A stretch of DNA of 64,000 nt from Akkermansia massiliensis (GTDB taxonomy: Bacteria > Verrucomicrobiota > Verrucomicrobiia > Verrucomicrobiales > Akkermansiaceae). Both the position numbers and the translations under genes were made by a program. This document shows, in pieces, positions 17,984 through 27,815 of this stretch (positions are counted from its first letter, which is position 1; each line of letters opens with the position of its first letter). The notes under the pieces were generated by a model that made no database searches, was not told where the DNA came from, and was given only the letters and a program-made list of their open reading frames with translations. The DNA is taken from assembly GCF_018847375.1 (NCBI RefSeq), contig NZ_CP072036.1:1488001-1552000 (forward strand), written 5' to 3'.

Positions 17984-18940
17984 TTAATCTTCAGACGGTT
18001 CCTGTGCCTTGGGCTGGTTGAAGTGGACCAGGTTGAGGGAGACCTGGACAAAGATTTGCTCCTTGCCCATGTAAGGTTTGATGAGTTGCTGGATGGCCGG
18101 TGCTGCGGGCGCAGCCGCTTCATCAGCCGGCGTCAGGGATGCCGCTCCCGCAGCGGGCTGGGCGGCGGCAGGTTTGGCCGCTGCCGGATTGGCGATGGGG
18201 GGAGGCATCATACGCTCGTTGCGGATCCGGATGGAATTAACCGTGAACAGGTAATCCTGGGAGTCCGTAATAGCGTTCATGGCTTTCAGCACGCTTTCCC
18301 GGTTGCCCTGGAAGGCGATTTCCAGGGGCATGGGAGTCCAGGGTGCCTGGTTGGGCTCGTCAGCGTCCTCTTCCGGATTGTTCGCCGGATTTTCAATGGG
18401 GAGCTGGGGACGGTACACCTTGATGAATTTGGACAGTCCGCAGTCCGTCAGCTTGTTGACGAGGCTGTTGACGGCTTTCAATTCAAAGCCCAGCGTGGAG
18501 GCCGCCTGCACGGACGGAGCCTGGGTGCTGTAAACCTGGAAGCCAAGCCAGGAGGAAGTGTCCGTGATCAGGATGTTCTTTTTCTTGCAGGAGGCGATCA
18601 GGGCGTCCCTGAACGTTTTCAGTTCATTCTGGAATGCCGTGGGCGTGGTGGGAACCAGCGCGGAGGAAGCAAGGAAGGGCTTGTATGCCGTTTCCAGGCT
18701 GGTGACCGCCTTAGCATAGCGGTTCAGTTCCTTTTCCAGCTCCTCATTGGATGCGCGGCTCGGCGTGATTTCAGCGGCGTTGGCGGATTTGATCTCCTTG
18801 GAGGCGACGCTGATTTTCTTGTCCAGCTCGCTGCGTTTGGAATTGACGATGTACCCAGTTACGGATAACCCCAGGAATAAGAGAAGCCCCACGCCCGCCA
18901 CCATGGCGGCGGGCTTGTTGTCTGTAATCCAATTGCTCAT
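17984..18940 (-). CDS. Amuc_1100 homologue (PilO-like envelope protein)
   Basis: I recognise this 318-residue protein as the Akkermansia protein Amuc_1100. It has an N-terminal membrane helix (AAMVAGVGLLLFLGLSVTGYI), a coiled-coil region (about residues 35-85), and a ferredoxin-like PilO/GspM-type periplasmic part. An Ala/Pro-rich linker (NPAAAKPAAAQPA) and a final beta segment end the chain. In published work the purified protein signals through host TLR2 and improves metabolic measures in mice. Compared with the type strain as I remember it, substitutions occur around residues 180-230 (EDADEPNQ, FQGNRES, ITDSQDY). In the operon it follows the PilM-PilN fusion, which fits a PilO role. Confidence 0.95.
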   Translation of the reverse strand: MSNWITDNKPAAMVAGVGLLLFLGLSVTGYIVNSKRSELDKKISVASKEIKSANAAEITPSRASNEELEKELNRYAKAVTSLETAYKPFLASSALVPTTPTAFQNELKTFRDALIASCKKKNILITDTSSWLGFQVYSTQAPSVQAASTLGFELKAVNSLVNKLTDCGLSKFIKVYRPQLPIENPANNPEEDADEPNQAPWTPMPLEIAFQGNRESVLKAMNAITDSQDYLFTVNSIRIRNERMMPPPIANPAAAKPAAAQPAAGAASLTPADEAAAPAAPAIQQLIKPYMGKEQIFVQVSLNLVHFNQPKAQEPSED

Positions 18941-18969
18941 AAAATATGTCTTGTTCGGGTTGGGTAATC

Positions 18970-20808
18970 TTATTTGTTAAAGTTCACGGGAATGGGAGTT
19001 TTTAACGGAAGCACCAGCTTGAAGGGGACAAAGGCCCCTGCCGCTGCGTCTACCTTGGCGTCCTTGGCTCCCAGCTCCATGATCTGGCGGGCTTCCAGCT
19101 TTACGTCTCCGGGCTTGAAGGTGAACAGGGATTCCTTGTTCCCGTCTATTTTTGCCTGAAGGTCCTGGATGATTCTCTGGCCGCCCAGACTGCGCCGGAC
19201 AAACCCGGTCAGGCGCACGGCGTTAACGCTGTAAACGGACGGTTCATCTTCACTGGAGGTGTTCGCGGAGGATTCCATCCTGATGTCGTCCACCAGGGAC
19301 GTGTTTTTATCCGACGTGAAGGAATCCTTGATAACGGAGTAGCCTGTGATCTGGGTGGTATCCTCCGGATTGAAGTGGGCCAGCGGTTCGAAGTCCGTGA
19401 ACCAGTAGGGATAATCCTTGTGTTCCGACTGTTCCAGCAGGTGCTTGATGATGTCCGCATATCCGTAGCGCTGTAGTGTGAGCTGTTGGTAGGAGGCCAG
19501 GGTGGCGTCCAGTTTTTTCAGCTCCTGTTCCTTCTGGCGCAGGGCGGATTGCTCCGACTTGATGGAGGTGACGGTGGGGTGCACGCCGGCGAGGGTTTCC
19601 TCCGCCTTCTGCACGCCCATATATCCGGTGACGGCATAGGCTGCGGCGCCGAGAACGGCGATGGCGGCTCCGGCGATGATGGCGGGCATCTTCTTCTGGT
19701 TGGCGCGCTTTTTGGCAATTGCCGTGGGTTCCAGGTCAATGTTGAGGGAAGCCCTGCCGATGGCGTTGACGGCGGTGCCGATCAGGCCGCCCAGGATAAA
19801 GGCTTCACGGGAGATGGTGTTCACGTCCACGCCGGAACCCACGCCCACGTTGTGCATGGGGTTGAAGAAGGAAATCGGAATGCCCAGCTTGTCTTCCAGG
19901 AATTCCTTGGTGTAGGGCAGGGACGCGCCGCCGCCGCACAGGTAGGCCTTCACGGGAGCGCTTCCGTTCATCTGGGCGCGGTAATGGTTGGTGGTGCGCT
20001 GGATTTCGGAAGCCAGCCTGGTCATGGCCGTGCGGATGACGGTAGCCAGGTTGGCCGTGGCGGGATCCAGCCCCTCCGTCTGTCCGTTGCTCATGGAAAC
20101 GAGGCCGCTGGTGGTCTTCAGGCGTTCCGCCTCCATGAAGGGAACGTTGAATTCCCGGGCGATGGCGGAAGTGACGAAGATGCCGCCCGCGGAAATGCTG
20201 CGGGTGAAGAAGCGGCCCTGTTCGCTGTAAATCAGGTCCGTGGACTTGGCGCCGATGTCGATGAGCATCACCGGCTCTTTTTCATCCGGGTAGCTGTCCA
20301 CATACGCGTTGTACAGGGAGGTCAGCGCGCAGTCCACCTTGCCGGTGGAAAGGTTGTGGGAGACGATTTCGTCATTAAGGGAATCCAGATCTTCCGCCTT
20401 GATGGCTACAAGGACGGCTTCCCGTTCCAGGCCCTTGGCGGGGAGGAGGTGGTAGTCCCACACCACTTCATCCAGCGGGAAGGGGACGTGCTGCTGGGCT
20501 TCAAAGCGGATGAGCTGTTCCACATCGGTATCGTCCAGGGCCGGAAGCTTGACGAAGCGGATGAAAACGGATTGCCCGGAAACGGAATAGTTGGCAACGC
20601 TGCCTTTGACATTGAGTTCCTGGACGAGGTCGGCGATTGCCTCCCCTATTTTCGTCAGGCGCAAGCCTTCCGCCGACGGGTCCAGCACTACGAGGCGCGT
20701 AGCATAGCGGTCCAGGATAAGGGCGTCTTTGGAGGTCTTGGAAAAGACGCCCATTGAAACTCTCTGGGAACCTACGTTTAATGCGACGATTTGTCGTGAA
20801 TTAGCCAT
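18970..20808 (-). CDS. PilM-PilN fusion protein of the pilus-like operon (Amuc_1101 homologue)
   Basis: The first 350 residues are an actin-like ATPase domain of PilM/FtsA type: IVALNVGSQRVSMGVF, MLIDIGAKSTDLIY (phosphate loop), YLCGGGASLPYTKEFLEDKLG and EAFILGGLIGTAVN. A transmembrane helix follows (about residues 376-396: MPAIIAGAAIAVLGAAAYAV), then a coiled coil and a PilN-like periplasmic domain. In most bacteria PilM and PilN are separate proteins joined by a short PilN peptide, so here they are covalently linked. It should form the cytoplasmic-to-periplasmic platform of the pilus machine. Start ATG at 20808. Confidence 0.9.
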   Translation of the reverse strand: MANSRQIVALNVGSQRVSMGVFSKTSKDALILDRYATRLVVLDPSAEGLRLTKIGEAIADLVQELNVKGSVANYSVSGQSVFIRFVKLPALDDTDVEQLIRFEAQQHVPFPLDEVVWDYHLLPAKGLEREAVLVAIKAEDLDSLNDEIVSHNLSTGKVDCALTSLYNAYVDSYPDEKEPVMLIDIGAKSTDLIYSEQGRFFTRSISAGGIFVTSAIAREFNVPFMEAERLKTTSGLVSMSNGQTEGLDPATANLATVIRTAMTRLASEIQRTTNHYRAQMNGSAPVKAYLCGGGASLPYTKEFLEDKLGIPISFFNPMHNVGVGSGVDVNTISREAFILGGLIGTAVNAIGRASLNIDLEPTAIAKKRANQKKMPAIIAGAAIAVLGAAAYAVTGYMGVQKAEETLAGVHPTVTSIKSEQSALRQKEQELKKLDATLASYQQLTLQRYGYADIIKHLLEQSEHKDYPYWFTDFEPLAHFNPEDTTQITGYSVIKDSFTSDKNTSLVDDIRMESSANTSSEDEPSVYSVNAVRLTGFVRRSLGGQRIIQDLQAKIDGNKESLFTFKPGDVKLEARQIMELGAKDAKVDAAAGAFVPFKLVLPLKTPIPVNFNK

Positions 20809-20859
20809 GGGTGATTTCTGTTAAATAAAAAATGAGATGAGAAAAATGTTGATGGGGCT

Positions 20860-21573
20860 TTATTCGCCGTCCGCAGCCGGAGCTTCCGTGGGCGTGCCGA
20901 ACGGGGCCGGGCTGGGAGCCGCCTGCTGGCTGTTGGGCCTCATGATTTCCGGATAACGGTCATACCAGTACACGGAGAAGGGCGTTTCATCCTTGTTCAG
21001 GAGGGGATAATAGGAGGTTTCCACGATGCTGGGGGACTGGATGGTCCACCATTTTTCCATCTTGCCGCGTTCGGAGGAATAAGTGGCGACGATTTTGCCA
21101 TTGTATTCCACCACCACGCCCTGGTACTTCACCCACTTGCCCCTGCCGCCTTCCGAACCGGTGATGCGCTTGACGGAAGAAGGGGAGAGATAGACGGAGG
21201 CATACGTGGCTTCCCCTACCGGAACATTGACGTATTTTACTTCCTTGTACAGTTTCAGGTACTGGCGGGCACGGTCCGGGTTGACTACGGCAATATAGAA
21301 TTTGAACGTCAGGGAATCAATGTAGCCGGACTTGGGCACGGGAGCGGCTTCCACCTTGAAGGGCATTTCAAAATCCGCCCATCTCTTCGGCTTCGGGAGC
21401 GGCCGGGGGTCGTCCTGGGTCATGACATTGGGGGACTGGCGCATGTACAGGGACAGCTTTTCCAACGTGACCTTCACCTGCATTCTGGGATTGCTGGTGG
21501 TTTGCGCCGATGCCGCAGGAATGAAAAGCACCGCAGCCAGCATGGCCGTGATAGTGTTAAGGATGGATTTCAT
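20860..21573 (-). CDS. Exported beta-rich protein, first gene of the pilus-like operon (Amuc_1102 homologue)
   Basis: A signal peptide (MKSILNTITAMLAAVLFIPA, cleavage near ASA-Q) precedes about 190 residues of predicted beta strands and a Pro/Ala-rich tail. I recall that the type-strain homologue was reported to have an immunoglobulin-like fold related to archaeal pilins; that is memory, not visible here. There is no prepilin peptidase motif of the usual G-F-T type. It may be a pilin-like or accessory surface protein assembled by the downstream machine. Confidence 0.8.
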   Translation of the reverse strand: MKSILNTITAMLAAVLFIPAASAQTTSNPRMQVKVTLEKLSLYMRQSPNVMTQDDPRPLPKPKRWADFEMPFKVEAAPVPKSGYIDSLTFKFYIAVVNPDRARQYLKLYKEVKYVNVPVGEATYASVYLSPSSVKRITGSEGGRGKWVKYQGVVVEYNGKIVATYSSERGKMEKWWTIQSPSIVETSYYPLLNKDETPFSVYWYDRYPEIMRPNSQQAAPSPAPFGTPTEAPAADGE

Positions 21574-21767
21574 AGCACAATTCGATTCCCTGATTAGTTA
21601 CACCAAAAACCGAACTGTGGCTAGCAAAAATCTCTTGTTTCTTTCCATGTAACGGGTGTTGCGCAGGATGAGGCTCAATCCGGAGGTTCCCCCCGTGCGG
21701 TCAAGAAAAAATCATGCGGCATGGCTGCGGGCTTGACCTGGAAGGGGTGTTTTCACATGCTCGGCCC

Positions 21768-22847
21768 ATGGCGATTGATTCGGATCTGCTGAAAAAGTTT
21801 TCAGAAGCCCACGGTATTTCAGGGCATGAGGATGAAGTACGGAACCTTGTGGCGCAGGAACTTGAAGGATGCGGGGAATTTTCCTCCGACGGTTCGGGAA
21901 GCCTGTTCTGCACCAATGGCGATTCAGGCCCCCGCGTGATGCTGGCCGCCCACATGGATGAAATCGGGTTCCTGGTACAGAACATCACGGCAAACGGCTT
22001 TCTTCAACTGGTGGGGATAGGCGGCTGGTGGCCGCATACCCTGTTGAGCCAGCGTGTTCTGGTGAAAACGCGTTCAGGCCGCAGCGTTCAGGGGGTGATC
22101 GGTTCCAAGCCTCCCCATTTTCTGCCGGAAGGCCAGCGCAACAGCGTCATGAGCATGGAAGCCCTGTTTGTGGACGTGGGCGCTGAAAGCGCGGAACAGG
22201 TGAAAAATGAATTCGGCATTCATCTGGGTGATCCCGTGGTGCCGGACGCGGCATTCTCGCCTCTGGAAAATCCGTTCCGGGTCATGGGCAAGGCCTTTGA
22301 CAACCGTGCCGGCCTTTCCGTGATGATAGAGGCCTTCAAGACATTGTGCCGGGAAGGACACCCCAATACACTGATTGCCGCCGCCACGGTGCAGGAGGAA
22401 GTGGGGACGCGTGGCGCGAAGACGGCCGGAGTCGCCATGCGCCCGGATTGCGTGATCGTGCTGGAAGGCCCCCCCGCGGACGATACCCCCGGTTTTACCG
22501 TGGCGGATTCCCAGGGTGCCCTGGGCGGCGGCGTGCAGATCAGGTTGTTTGACCCTACGGCCATCACCAATCCCCGTCTGGCCGCCCTGGCCGAGAAAAC
22601 GGCGGCGGATGCAGGCATCCCCTTCCAGCTGACGGTGCGCCGTTCCGGTGGAACGGATGCGGCGGCCCTTCATCTCTCCGGCAGGGGAGTTCCCACGATC
22701 GTGCTGGGAATACCCACCCGGTACATTCATGCCCATAACGGCGTGCTGGACCTGCGGGACTACCGCGCGGCGGTGGAACTGACGGTGGCGCTGGTGCGCG
22801 CCCTGGACCGTGAAGCCGTGGAAGCCCTTACCCATTATCTGCCCTGA
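21768..22847 (+). CDS. M42-family metallo-aminopeptidase
   Basis: Cytoplasmic M42 peptidases release N-terminal residues from peptides and form large tetrahedral assemblies. The dinuclear metal ligands are visible: AAHMDEIG (His), AFDNRAGLS (Asp), VQEEVGTRG (catalytic Glu and ligand Glu), LEGPPADDTPG (acidic ligand position) and IPTRYIHAHNG (His). The ATG at 21768 gives a normal family start (MAIDSDLLKKFSEAHGISGHE). The open frame 18 codons upstream does not resemble the family. It is divergent from the pilus-like operon and lies 11 bases before lgt. Confidence 0.9.
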   Translation: MAIDSDLLKKFSEAHGISGHEDEVRNLVAQELEGCGEFSSDGSGSLFCTNGDSGPRVMLAAHMDEIGFLVQNITANGFLQLVGIGGWWPHTLLSQRVLVKTRSGRSVQGVIGSKPPHFLPEGQRNSVMSMEALFVDVGAESAEQVKNEFGIHLGDPVVPDAAFSPLENPFRVMGKAFDNRAGLSVMIEAFKTLCREGHPNTLIAAATVQEEVGTRGAKTAGVAMRPDCVIVLEGPPADDTPGFTVADSQGALGGGVQIRLFDPTAITNPRLAALAEKTAADAGIPFQLTVRRSGGTDAAALHLSGRGVPTIVLGIPTRYIHAHNGVLDLRDYRAAVELTVALVRALDREAVEALTHYLP

Positions 22848-22858
22848 AAGGAACGCCC

Positions 22859-23917
22859 ATGAATTTGACCGCTTACGTACACGACCTGGACCCCGTCATC
22901 TGGCAGGTGACGGACTCCATTGCCCTGCGCTGGTATGGCGTGGCCTACCTGATGGGTTTCATCGGCGGATACTTTCTGCTCTCCTGGCTGTCCCGCCGGA
23001 AGCTGTATCCCATTCCGCAGGACAGGCTGGCGGACTTTGTCACCTATGTGGCGATCTTCGGCGTCCTGATCGGCGGACGGCTGGGATACGTGCTCTTTTA
23101 CCAGATACCCAACCACGGCTGGTCCCAGTTCCTGGCGGACCCGCTCATGGCCCTGCGGGTATGGGAAGGGGGCATGGCCAGCCACGGAGGAATGATCGGC
23201 GTGGGGCTGTACACGTTCTACTACGCGTGGAAGCACCGCGTCAAGTGGGTGGCCCTGCTGGACGGGCTGGCCATTGTGGCCCCCGTAGGGCTCTTCTTCG
23301 GGCGCATGGCCAACTTCATCAATGGGGAACTGTACGGGCGCATTGTATCGCCCGGATCCGCCCAGGGAATGATCTTTCCGGCGGAACTGTCCCAGGACCC
23401 GGACTTGTTCGTCCGCGTGGCCTCCCGCATCTATGAAACGCCCGGATTGCTGGACAAGCTTTCCCTCTCCGGAATAACCGTGCCGGACCGCATGACTGCC
23501 GCCTGGGTGACCGACCGGGTGAGGGATACGCCCGCCATCAAGGAAATCGTGGGGCAGATGATGCAGGACCATGCGCGCTATCCTTCCCAGTTGTATGAAG
23601 CATTTGCGGAAGGAGTGCTTCTCTTTGCCGTTCTGTGGTTCATCCGGGTGAAATTCCCGCGTGCCTGGAATGGCGTGTTCTGCGGCATCTTTGCCATTCT
23701 CTATGCTGTCGGGAGAATCGTTTGCGAGGAATACCGGGAACCGGACTCCCCCTTCTCCATGGGATTGACCCGCGGGCAGTTCCTCTCCGTCTTCCTCGTG
23801 CTGGTGGGCGTCGCCTTCTTCGTCTATGCCTTTAAAACCAGGCAGACGGTGCAGGAATGCACCTTCTATGATCCTGAAAAAAAGAACAAGGAGGAATCAG
23901 CCGGAAAAGCCGCTTAA
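22859..23917 (+). CDS. lgt: Prolipoprotein diacylglyceryl transferase
   Basis: Lgt transfers diacylglycerol to the lipobox cysteine of prelipoproteins in the inner membrane. Family motifs are LRWYGVAYLMGF, GGRLGYVLFY, WEGGMASHGGMIG, and the signature GLFFGRMANFINGELYGR with the essential Arg and Asn. About seven membrane helices are expected. A 70-residue insertion between the signature and the HARYPSQLYEAFAEG motif makes it longer (352 residues) than the E. coli enzyme. An AAAGGAA Shine-Dalgarno site precedes the start. Several lipoprotein substrates are encoded nearby. Confidence 0.96.
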   Translation: MNLTAYVHDLDPVIWQVTDSIALRWYGVAYLMGFIGGYFLLSWLSRRKLYPIPQDRLADFVTYVAIFGVLIGGRLGYVLFYQIPNHGWSQFLADPLMALRVWEGGMASHGGMIGVGLYTFYYAWKHRVKWVALLDGLAIVAPVGLFFGRMANFINGELYGRIVSPGSAQGMIFPAELSQDPDLFVRVASRIYETPGLLDKLSLSGITVPDRMTAAWVTDRVRDTPAIKEIVGQMMQDHARYPSQLYEAFAEGVLLFAVLWFIRVKFPRAWNGVFCGIFAILYAVGRIVCEEYREPDSPFSMGLTRGQFLSVFLVLVGVAFFVYAFKTRQTVQECTFYDPEKKNKEESAGKAA

Positions 23918-24648
23918 AACGGGTCCAGGTCAACTTCCCCCGTCTTGGGAATATAACTGGAAGGTCCGCCCTTGAAAATGGCGGAAATTCCGCTGGCGAA
24001 AAGCTGCAAATTCTGCTGGTCAAAGGCGAAGCGCTCGAACTCCTTCACGGAAAACAGCGTGATGGGGTCCGTATTGTAGGCCTTGAACTCCATGATGCTG
24101 GTGCCCGTGCGCATGTCTGACAGGCGCCCTTCAATGCCTACGTCCCCGCTCATGAAATTGCCGAGGATCAGGGAAGTGCCCGGAAGGGGGGACGCCAGGG
24201 AAACCAGGTCGGACATGATATTGCCGCCTACGTCCGTAGGCTTCAGCTTGACCATGGCGATGTAAAGAGTCACGCCGCCCGGTGCGGGGCGGTCAACCAG
24301 CTGCCACTTGATCCTTCCTCCGGTCTGTTTGGATTTATTCTCCAGCACCCTGCGGATATCTTTCTGAAGCTCCGTCCTGAACTGTTCCGCCAGGGCCGGG
24401 GCCTCCTTCGGGAATCTGGCCTTGATATAATCAATATTGATGGGGGCCACATACACCTTCAGGCGCGGGGAATTCCAGATGGCCTGCTCTGTGGGGTTGT
24501 ACCAGACGCCCTGGAAGCAGCTCTGTTTGGAATCCGCATGAAGAGGATGGGTAATCAAGGGGGAAACGGGCATGTGCTGGGAACTGGAACAGGAAAAAAC
24601 CAATCCCGTTCCCAGCGCCAGCAGGAGCCGTGAAATAGCACCGTACAT
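23914..24648 (-). CDS. Lipoprotein with DUF3313-like domain, copy 1
   Basis: The signal peptide ends in a lipobox (GTGLVFSCSS, Cys near residue 20). A 220-residue mature part follows, with APINIDYIKARFP, a GGVTLYIAMVKLKPTDVGG block and VGIEGRLSDMRTG-TSIMEF, a layout resembling DUF3313 outer-membrane lipoproteins. The gene overlaps the lgt stop by four bases in a convergent arrangement. It is paralogous to the next gene, sharing VSPLITHP, KLKPTDVGG, VGIEG and a C-terminal aromatic/Asp block. Function is unknown. Confidence 0.75.
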   Translation of the reverse strand: MYGAISRLLLALGTGLVFSCSSSQHMPVSPLITHPLHADSKQSCFQGVWYNPTEQAIWNSPRLKVYVAPINIDYIKARFPKEAPALAEQFRTELQKDIRRVLENKSKQTGGRIKWQLVDRPAPGGVTLYIAMVKLKPTDVGGNIMSDLVSLASPLPGTSLILGNFMSGDVGIEGRLSDMRTGTSIMEFKAYNTDPITLFSVKEFERFAFDQQNLQLFASGISAIFKGGPSSYIPKTGEVDLDPF

Positions 24649-24729
24649 GCAGGATAAGACGGCGCCCGCATGTCCGGTGTTCGAGTCATGACCCGATTGT
24701 CATCAAGAGTTTTCCCCGCCGGGGGGAAA

Positions 24730-25431
24730 TCAGGAATGGGAAGGGTCCTCCTCCAGAATTTCCGCAATCTGCCGGGCAAAACGGTCCAGGTTGTACTTGT
24801 CGCAGGCGAACTCCTCAAAACTGTTGCAGGAAAAAATATTGATGGGATCCCTGTTGCGCCCGTAAAATTCCTTCAAGATCGTCCCGTTGTCCAGGGAAAC
24901 GATGTTGCCTTCAATCCCTACCGCTCCAGAGGCGAAATGATTGATAATGAAGGAAACGCCCGGAATCGGCGAGACGATTCCCACGCCCAGGGCCACGACT
25001 TTTCCCCCAACGTCCGTGGGCTTTAATTGGACGATCGCCAGGGAAACCTTCACGCCGGGCGTGCGCGGGCGGTCGCTCAGCACCCAGCGGACATGATTGC
25101 CGGGCTTCTCATTATTGCGGTCAATCAAGAGGCGAACCTCCTTTTGCAGGGAATCCCGGAATTCGCGCGCCAGGTAGGGGGAAGCCTCCGGGAACTGCTG
25201 CCGGATGGAGCTGATTTCCACGGGAGTAATGTAAACGTACTGCCGCCTTTGCTGTTTCCAGAGGAATTGCCCGGCGGAGGGATGGCACCAGACGCCGCCG
25301 AGGTTGCCGCGCGCCTCCTTCAGCTCCGCAGCATGAGTAATGAGCGGGGAAACGGGCCGGTAAGGACCGGAGGAGCAGGAAACGCCCGTGAAAAGAATAG
25401 CTGCGGCGGAAAAAACAGCACGGAAAAGCAT
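24730..25431 (-). CDS. Lipoprotein with DUF3313-like domain, copy 2
   Basis: Like its neighbour, the protein has a signal peptide with lipobox (LFTGVSCSS) and the shared blocks PVSPLITHA, PVEISSIRQQFPEASPYLAREFRDSLQKEVR, VQLKPTDVGGKV and AVGIEGNIVSLDNGT. The start at 25431 was chosen to place the lipobox cysteine about 20 residues in. The open frame extends upstream without lipoprotein features. The two genes read in the same direction, 81 bases apart, and look like an old tandem duplication. No function can be assigned. Confidence 0.7.
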   Translation of the reverse strand: MLFRAVFSAAAILFTGVSCSSGPYRPVSPLITHAAELKEARGNLGGVWCHPSAGQFLWKQQRRQYVYITPVEISSIRQQFPEASPYLAREFRDSLQKEVRLLIDRNNEKPGNHVRWVLSDRPRTPGVKVSLAIVQLKPTDVGGKVVALGVGIVSPIPGVSFIINHFASGAVGIEGNIVSLDNGTILKEFYGRNRDPINIFSCNSFEEFACDKYNLDRFARQIAEILEEDPSHS

Positions 25432-25549
25432 AAAGCCCAGAATGAACAAAAGAATGCCGGGCCGCAAGAACTTAATATGAACCGCAGGAAGGCCGTTTCG
25501 TGTCCGGATGCATGATTGACAAGCTGGAAAAGCGGAGCATGCTGTCGGT

Positions 25550-26833
25550 ATGAGATACGAGCCGCTACCTTCCTCCTTTTTTGCCGGCAATCGTGCGGAA
25601 CTGGCTTCCCGCCTGCCCGCCGGCAGTATGCTGATCCTGCATGCCAACGACGTGTTCCCCACGAATGCGGACGGCACCTTCGCCCTGCACCAGAATGCCA
25701 ACCTTTTTTACCTCACCGGGATTGACCAGGAGGAAACCGTCCTCATCATGACCATCCGGGAGGACGGCTGGGATGAAATCCTGCTGTTGCGTGAAACGAA
25801 TGAACAGATCGCCATCTGGGAAGGAGCCCGTCTCACGCAGGATCAGGCGAGGGAATTGAGCGGCATCCGGGACGTGCGTTGGACCAATGAATATGATACG
25901 CTGCTGGATACCCTGGTTCCGGCCGCCACCATGGTCTTTGTGGAAGCCAACCAGCATCCGCGCTGCACCTGCCCGGTGGAAACGCGCAATGCCCGCATGA
26001 CCAAGGAACTGAAGGAAAAATTCCCGGATGCGGTTCTGAAAAACGTTTATGAAATCATGGCGGAGATGCGCCAGATCAAAAAGCCGGAGGAAATCAAGGC
26101 GCTCAGGAAGGCTTGTGACATTACCAATGAAGGCTTCCGGGCGCTGCTCCGGTTCATCAGGCCGGGGGTGGGGGAATGGCAGATCGAGGGCTTTCTGGCT
26201 AACGAATTCATCAGCCGGGGGCCGCGCAAATTCTCCTTCCTTCCTATCATTGCCTCCGGAAAGGACACCTGCGTGCTGCACTACATCCAGAACGACAAGA
26301 GGTGCGAAGACGGCGGCCTGGTACTCATGGACATAGGCACGGAATACGGAAACTACAACTCCGACATGACCCGCACCGTTCCCGTGAACGGAAAATTCAC
26401 CCCACGCCAGCGCGCCGTGTATGAAAGCGTGCTGAACATGATGACCTATGCCAAAAGCGTCCTGAGGCCCGGCATCTTGAAATCGGAATATGAGCGCCTG
26501 GTGCGCGTCTTCGCTGCCGGAGAACTCGTCAAGCTGGGGCTTGTCACGCCCGCGCAGGTGGCGGAAAAACCGTCCGATCCTCCCATCGTGCGGAAATACT
26601 ACATGCACGGCTGCTCCCACTTCCTGGGGCTGGACGTGCACGACGTGGGGGAAACCAACCCCGTCGTGCTGCCGGGCATGGTCTTCACCATTGAGCCGGG
26701 CATCTACATAGCGGAGGAAGGCATCGGCATCCGCCTGGAAAACGACATCCTGATCGGGGAAAAGGAAAACATTGACCTGTTGGGGGACGTGCCGCTGCTG
26801 CCTGATGACATTGAACGGCTCATGGCCCGGTAA
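25550..26833 (+). CDS. pepP: Xaa-Pro aminopeptidase (M24B)
   Basis: The N-terminal AMP_N domain (residues about 5-140, with [19 protein letters not shown]) is followed by the pita-bread M24 metalloprotease domain. Metal ligands are visible: [17 protein letters not shown] (two Asp), HFLGLDVHD (His), TIEPGIYI (Glu) and IRLENDIL (Glu). The enzyme removes N-terminal residues before proline, useful on Pro-rich mucin peptides, though the family is general. Length 427 residues is typical. Confidence 0.93.
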   Translation: MRYEPLPSSFFAGNRAELASRLPAGSMLILHANDVFPTNADGTFALHQNANLFYLTGIDQEETVLIMTIREDGWDEILLLRETNEQIAIWEGARLTQDQARELSGIRDVRWTNEYDTLLDTLVPAATMVFVEANQHPRCTCPVETRNARMTKELKEKFPDAVLKNVYEIMAEMRQIKKPEEIKALRKACDITNEGFRALLRFIRPGVGEWQIEGFLANEFISRGPRKFSFLPIIASGKDTCVLHYIQNDKRCEDGGLVLMDIGTEYGNYNSDMTRTVPVNGKFTPRQRAVYESVLNMMTYAKSVLRPGILKSEYERLVRVFAAGELVKLGLVTPAQVAEKPSDPPIVRKYYMHGCSHFLGLDVHDVGETNPVVLPGMVFTIEPGIYIAEEGIGIRLENDILIGEKENIDLLGDVPLLPDDIERLMAR

Positions 26834-26898
26834 AATGGGCCGGATTCGGTTCTAAACTTGACAATGAGGCCCGCGTGGGTTTTCATTCCCGTCCCATC

Positions 26899-27774
26899 AT
26901 GTCGAAGAAACTCAAAATAGCACTTCCCAAAGGCAGTTTGCAGGACTCCACCGTGGAATTGTTCCGCAAGGCCGGCTACAATGTATACGTGTCCAGCCGC
27001 GGGTACCGCCCGACCTGTGACGACGACGATCTGGAACTCTTCCTGATCCGCGCCCAGGAAATCGGCCGTTACGTCAATGACGGTTTCATCGACTGCGGCA
27101 TCACCGGACGCGACTGGATTTATGAAAACCGCGCGGACGTGGAAGTGCTGACGGACCTTCAATACTCCAAGGCCACCTCCAAGCCCACCCGCTGGGTGCT
27201 GGTGGTTCCGGAAAACTCCCCTATCACCTGCGCGGAAGACCTGCAGGGCAAGCGCATCGCCACGGAAGGCGTGGGCATCACGGAACGCTGGCTTCAGGAA
27301 AAGGGCATCAAGGCCCATGTGGAATTCTCCTGGGGCGCTACGGAAGTGAAAGTGCCGGAGCTGGTGGACGCCATTGTGGACATCACGGAAACGGGCAGCT
27401 CCATCAAGGCCAACAAGCTCCGCATCGTGGACACCTTGATGACCTCCTATCCCCAGTTCATCGCGAACCGGGAAACGATGCAGGACGAATGGAAAAAGCA
27501 GAAGCTGGAAAGCTTGGTCATGATGCTCAGGGGCGCTCTGGAAGCCCGCCGGAAAGTGGGTCTGAAAATGAACCTCCCCGCCGCTTCCCTCAATGGTCTC
27601 GTGGAAGCCCTGCCGTCCCTGCGCCGCCCCACCATCTCCCACCTGGCGGAAGAAGGCTGGCTGGCCGTGGAAACGGTCATTGACGAATCCGTCGTCCGGG
27701 ATATCATTCCGCAGCTCAAGGCCCTCGGCGCGGAAGGCATCATTGAATACCCGCTCAACAAGCTGGTCTATTAA
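26899..27774 (+). CDS. hisG: ATP phosphoribosyltransferase, long form
   Basis: HisG joins ATP to PRPP, the first and controlled step of histidine synthesis. Visible blocks are [31 protein letters not shown] and [18 protein letters not shown]. The C-terminal 75 residues ([24 protein letters not shown]) are the ACT-like histidine-binding domain, so this is the long, self-sufficient form. A GTG eight codons upstream is possible but the ATG at 26899 fits the family better. No other his genes are adjacent. Confidence 0.95.
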   Translation: MSKKLKIALPKGSLQDSTVELFRKAGYNVYVSSRGYRPTCDDDDLELFLIRAQEIGRYVNDGFIDCGITGRDWIYENRADVEVLTDLQYSKATSKPTRWVLVVPENSPITCAEDLQGKRIATEGVGITERWLQEKGIKAHVEFSWGATEVKVPELVDAIVDITETGSSIKANKLRIVDTLMTSYPQFIANRETMQDEWKKQKLESLVMMLRGALEARRKVGLKMNLPAASLNGLVEALPSLRRPTISHLAEEGWLAVETVIDESVVRDIIPQLKALGAEGIIEYPLNKLVY

Positions 27775-27815
27775 CTTTTTTCTCACCACAGTAAAACAAC
27801 AAACGAACCACAATC

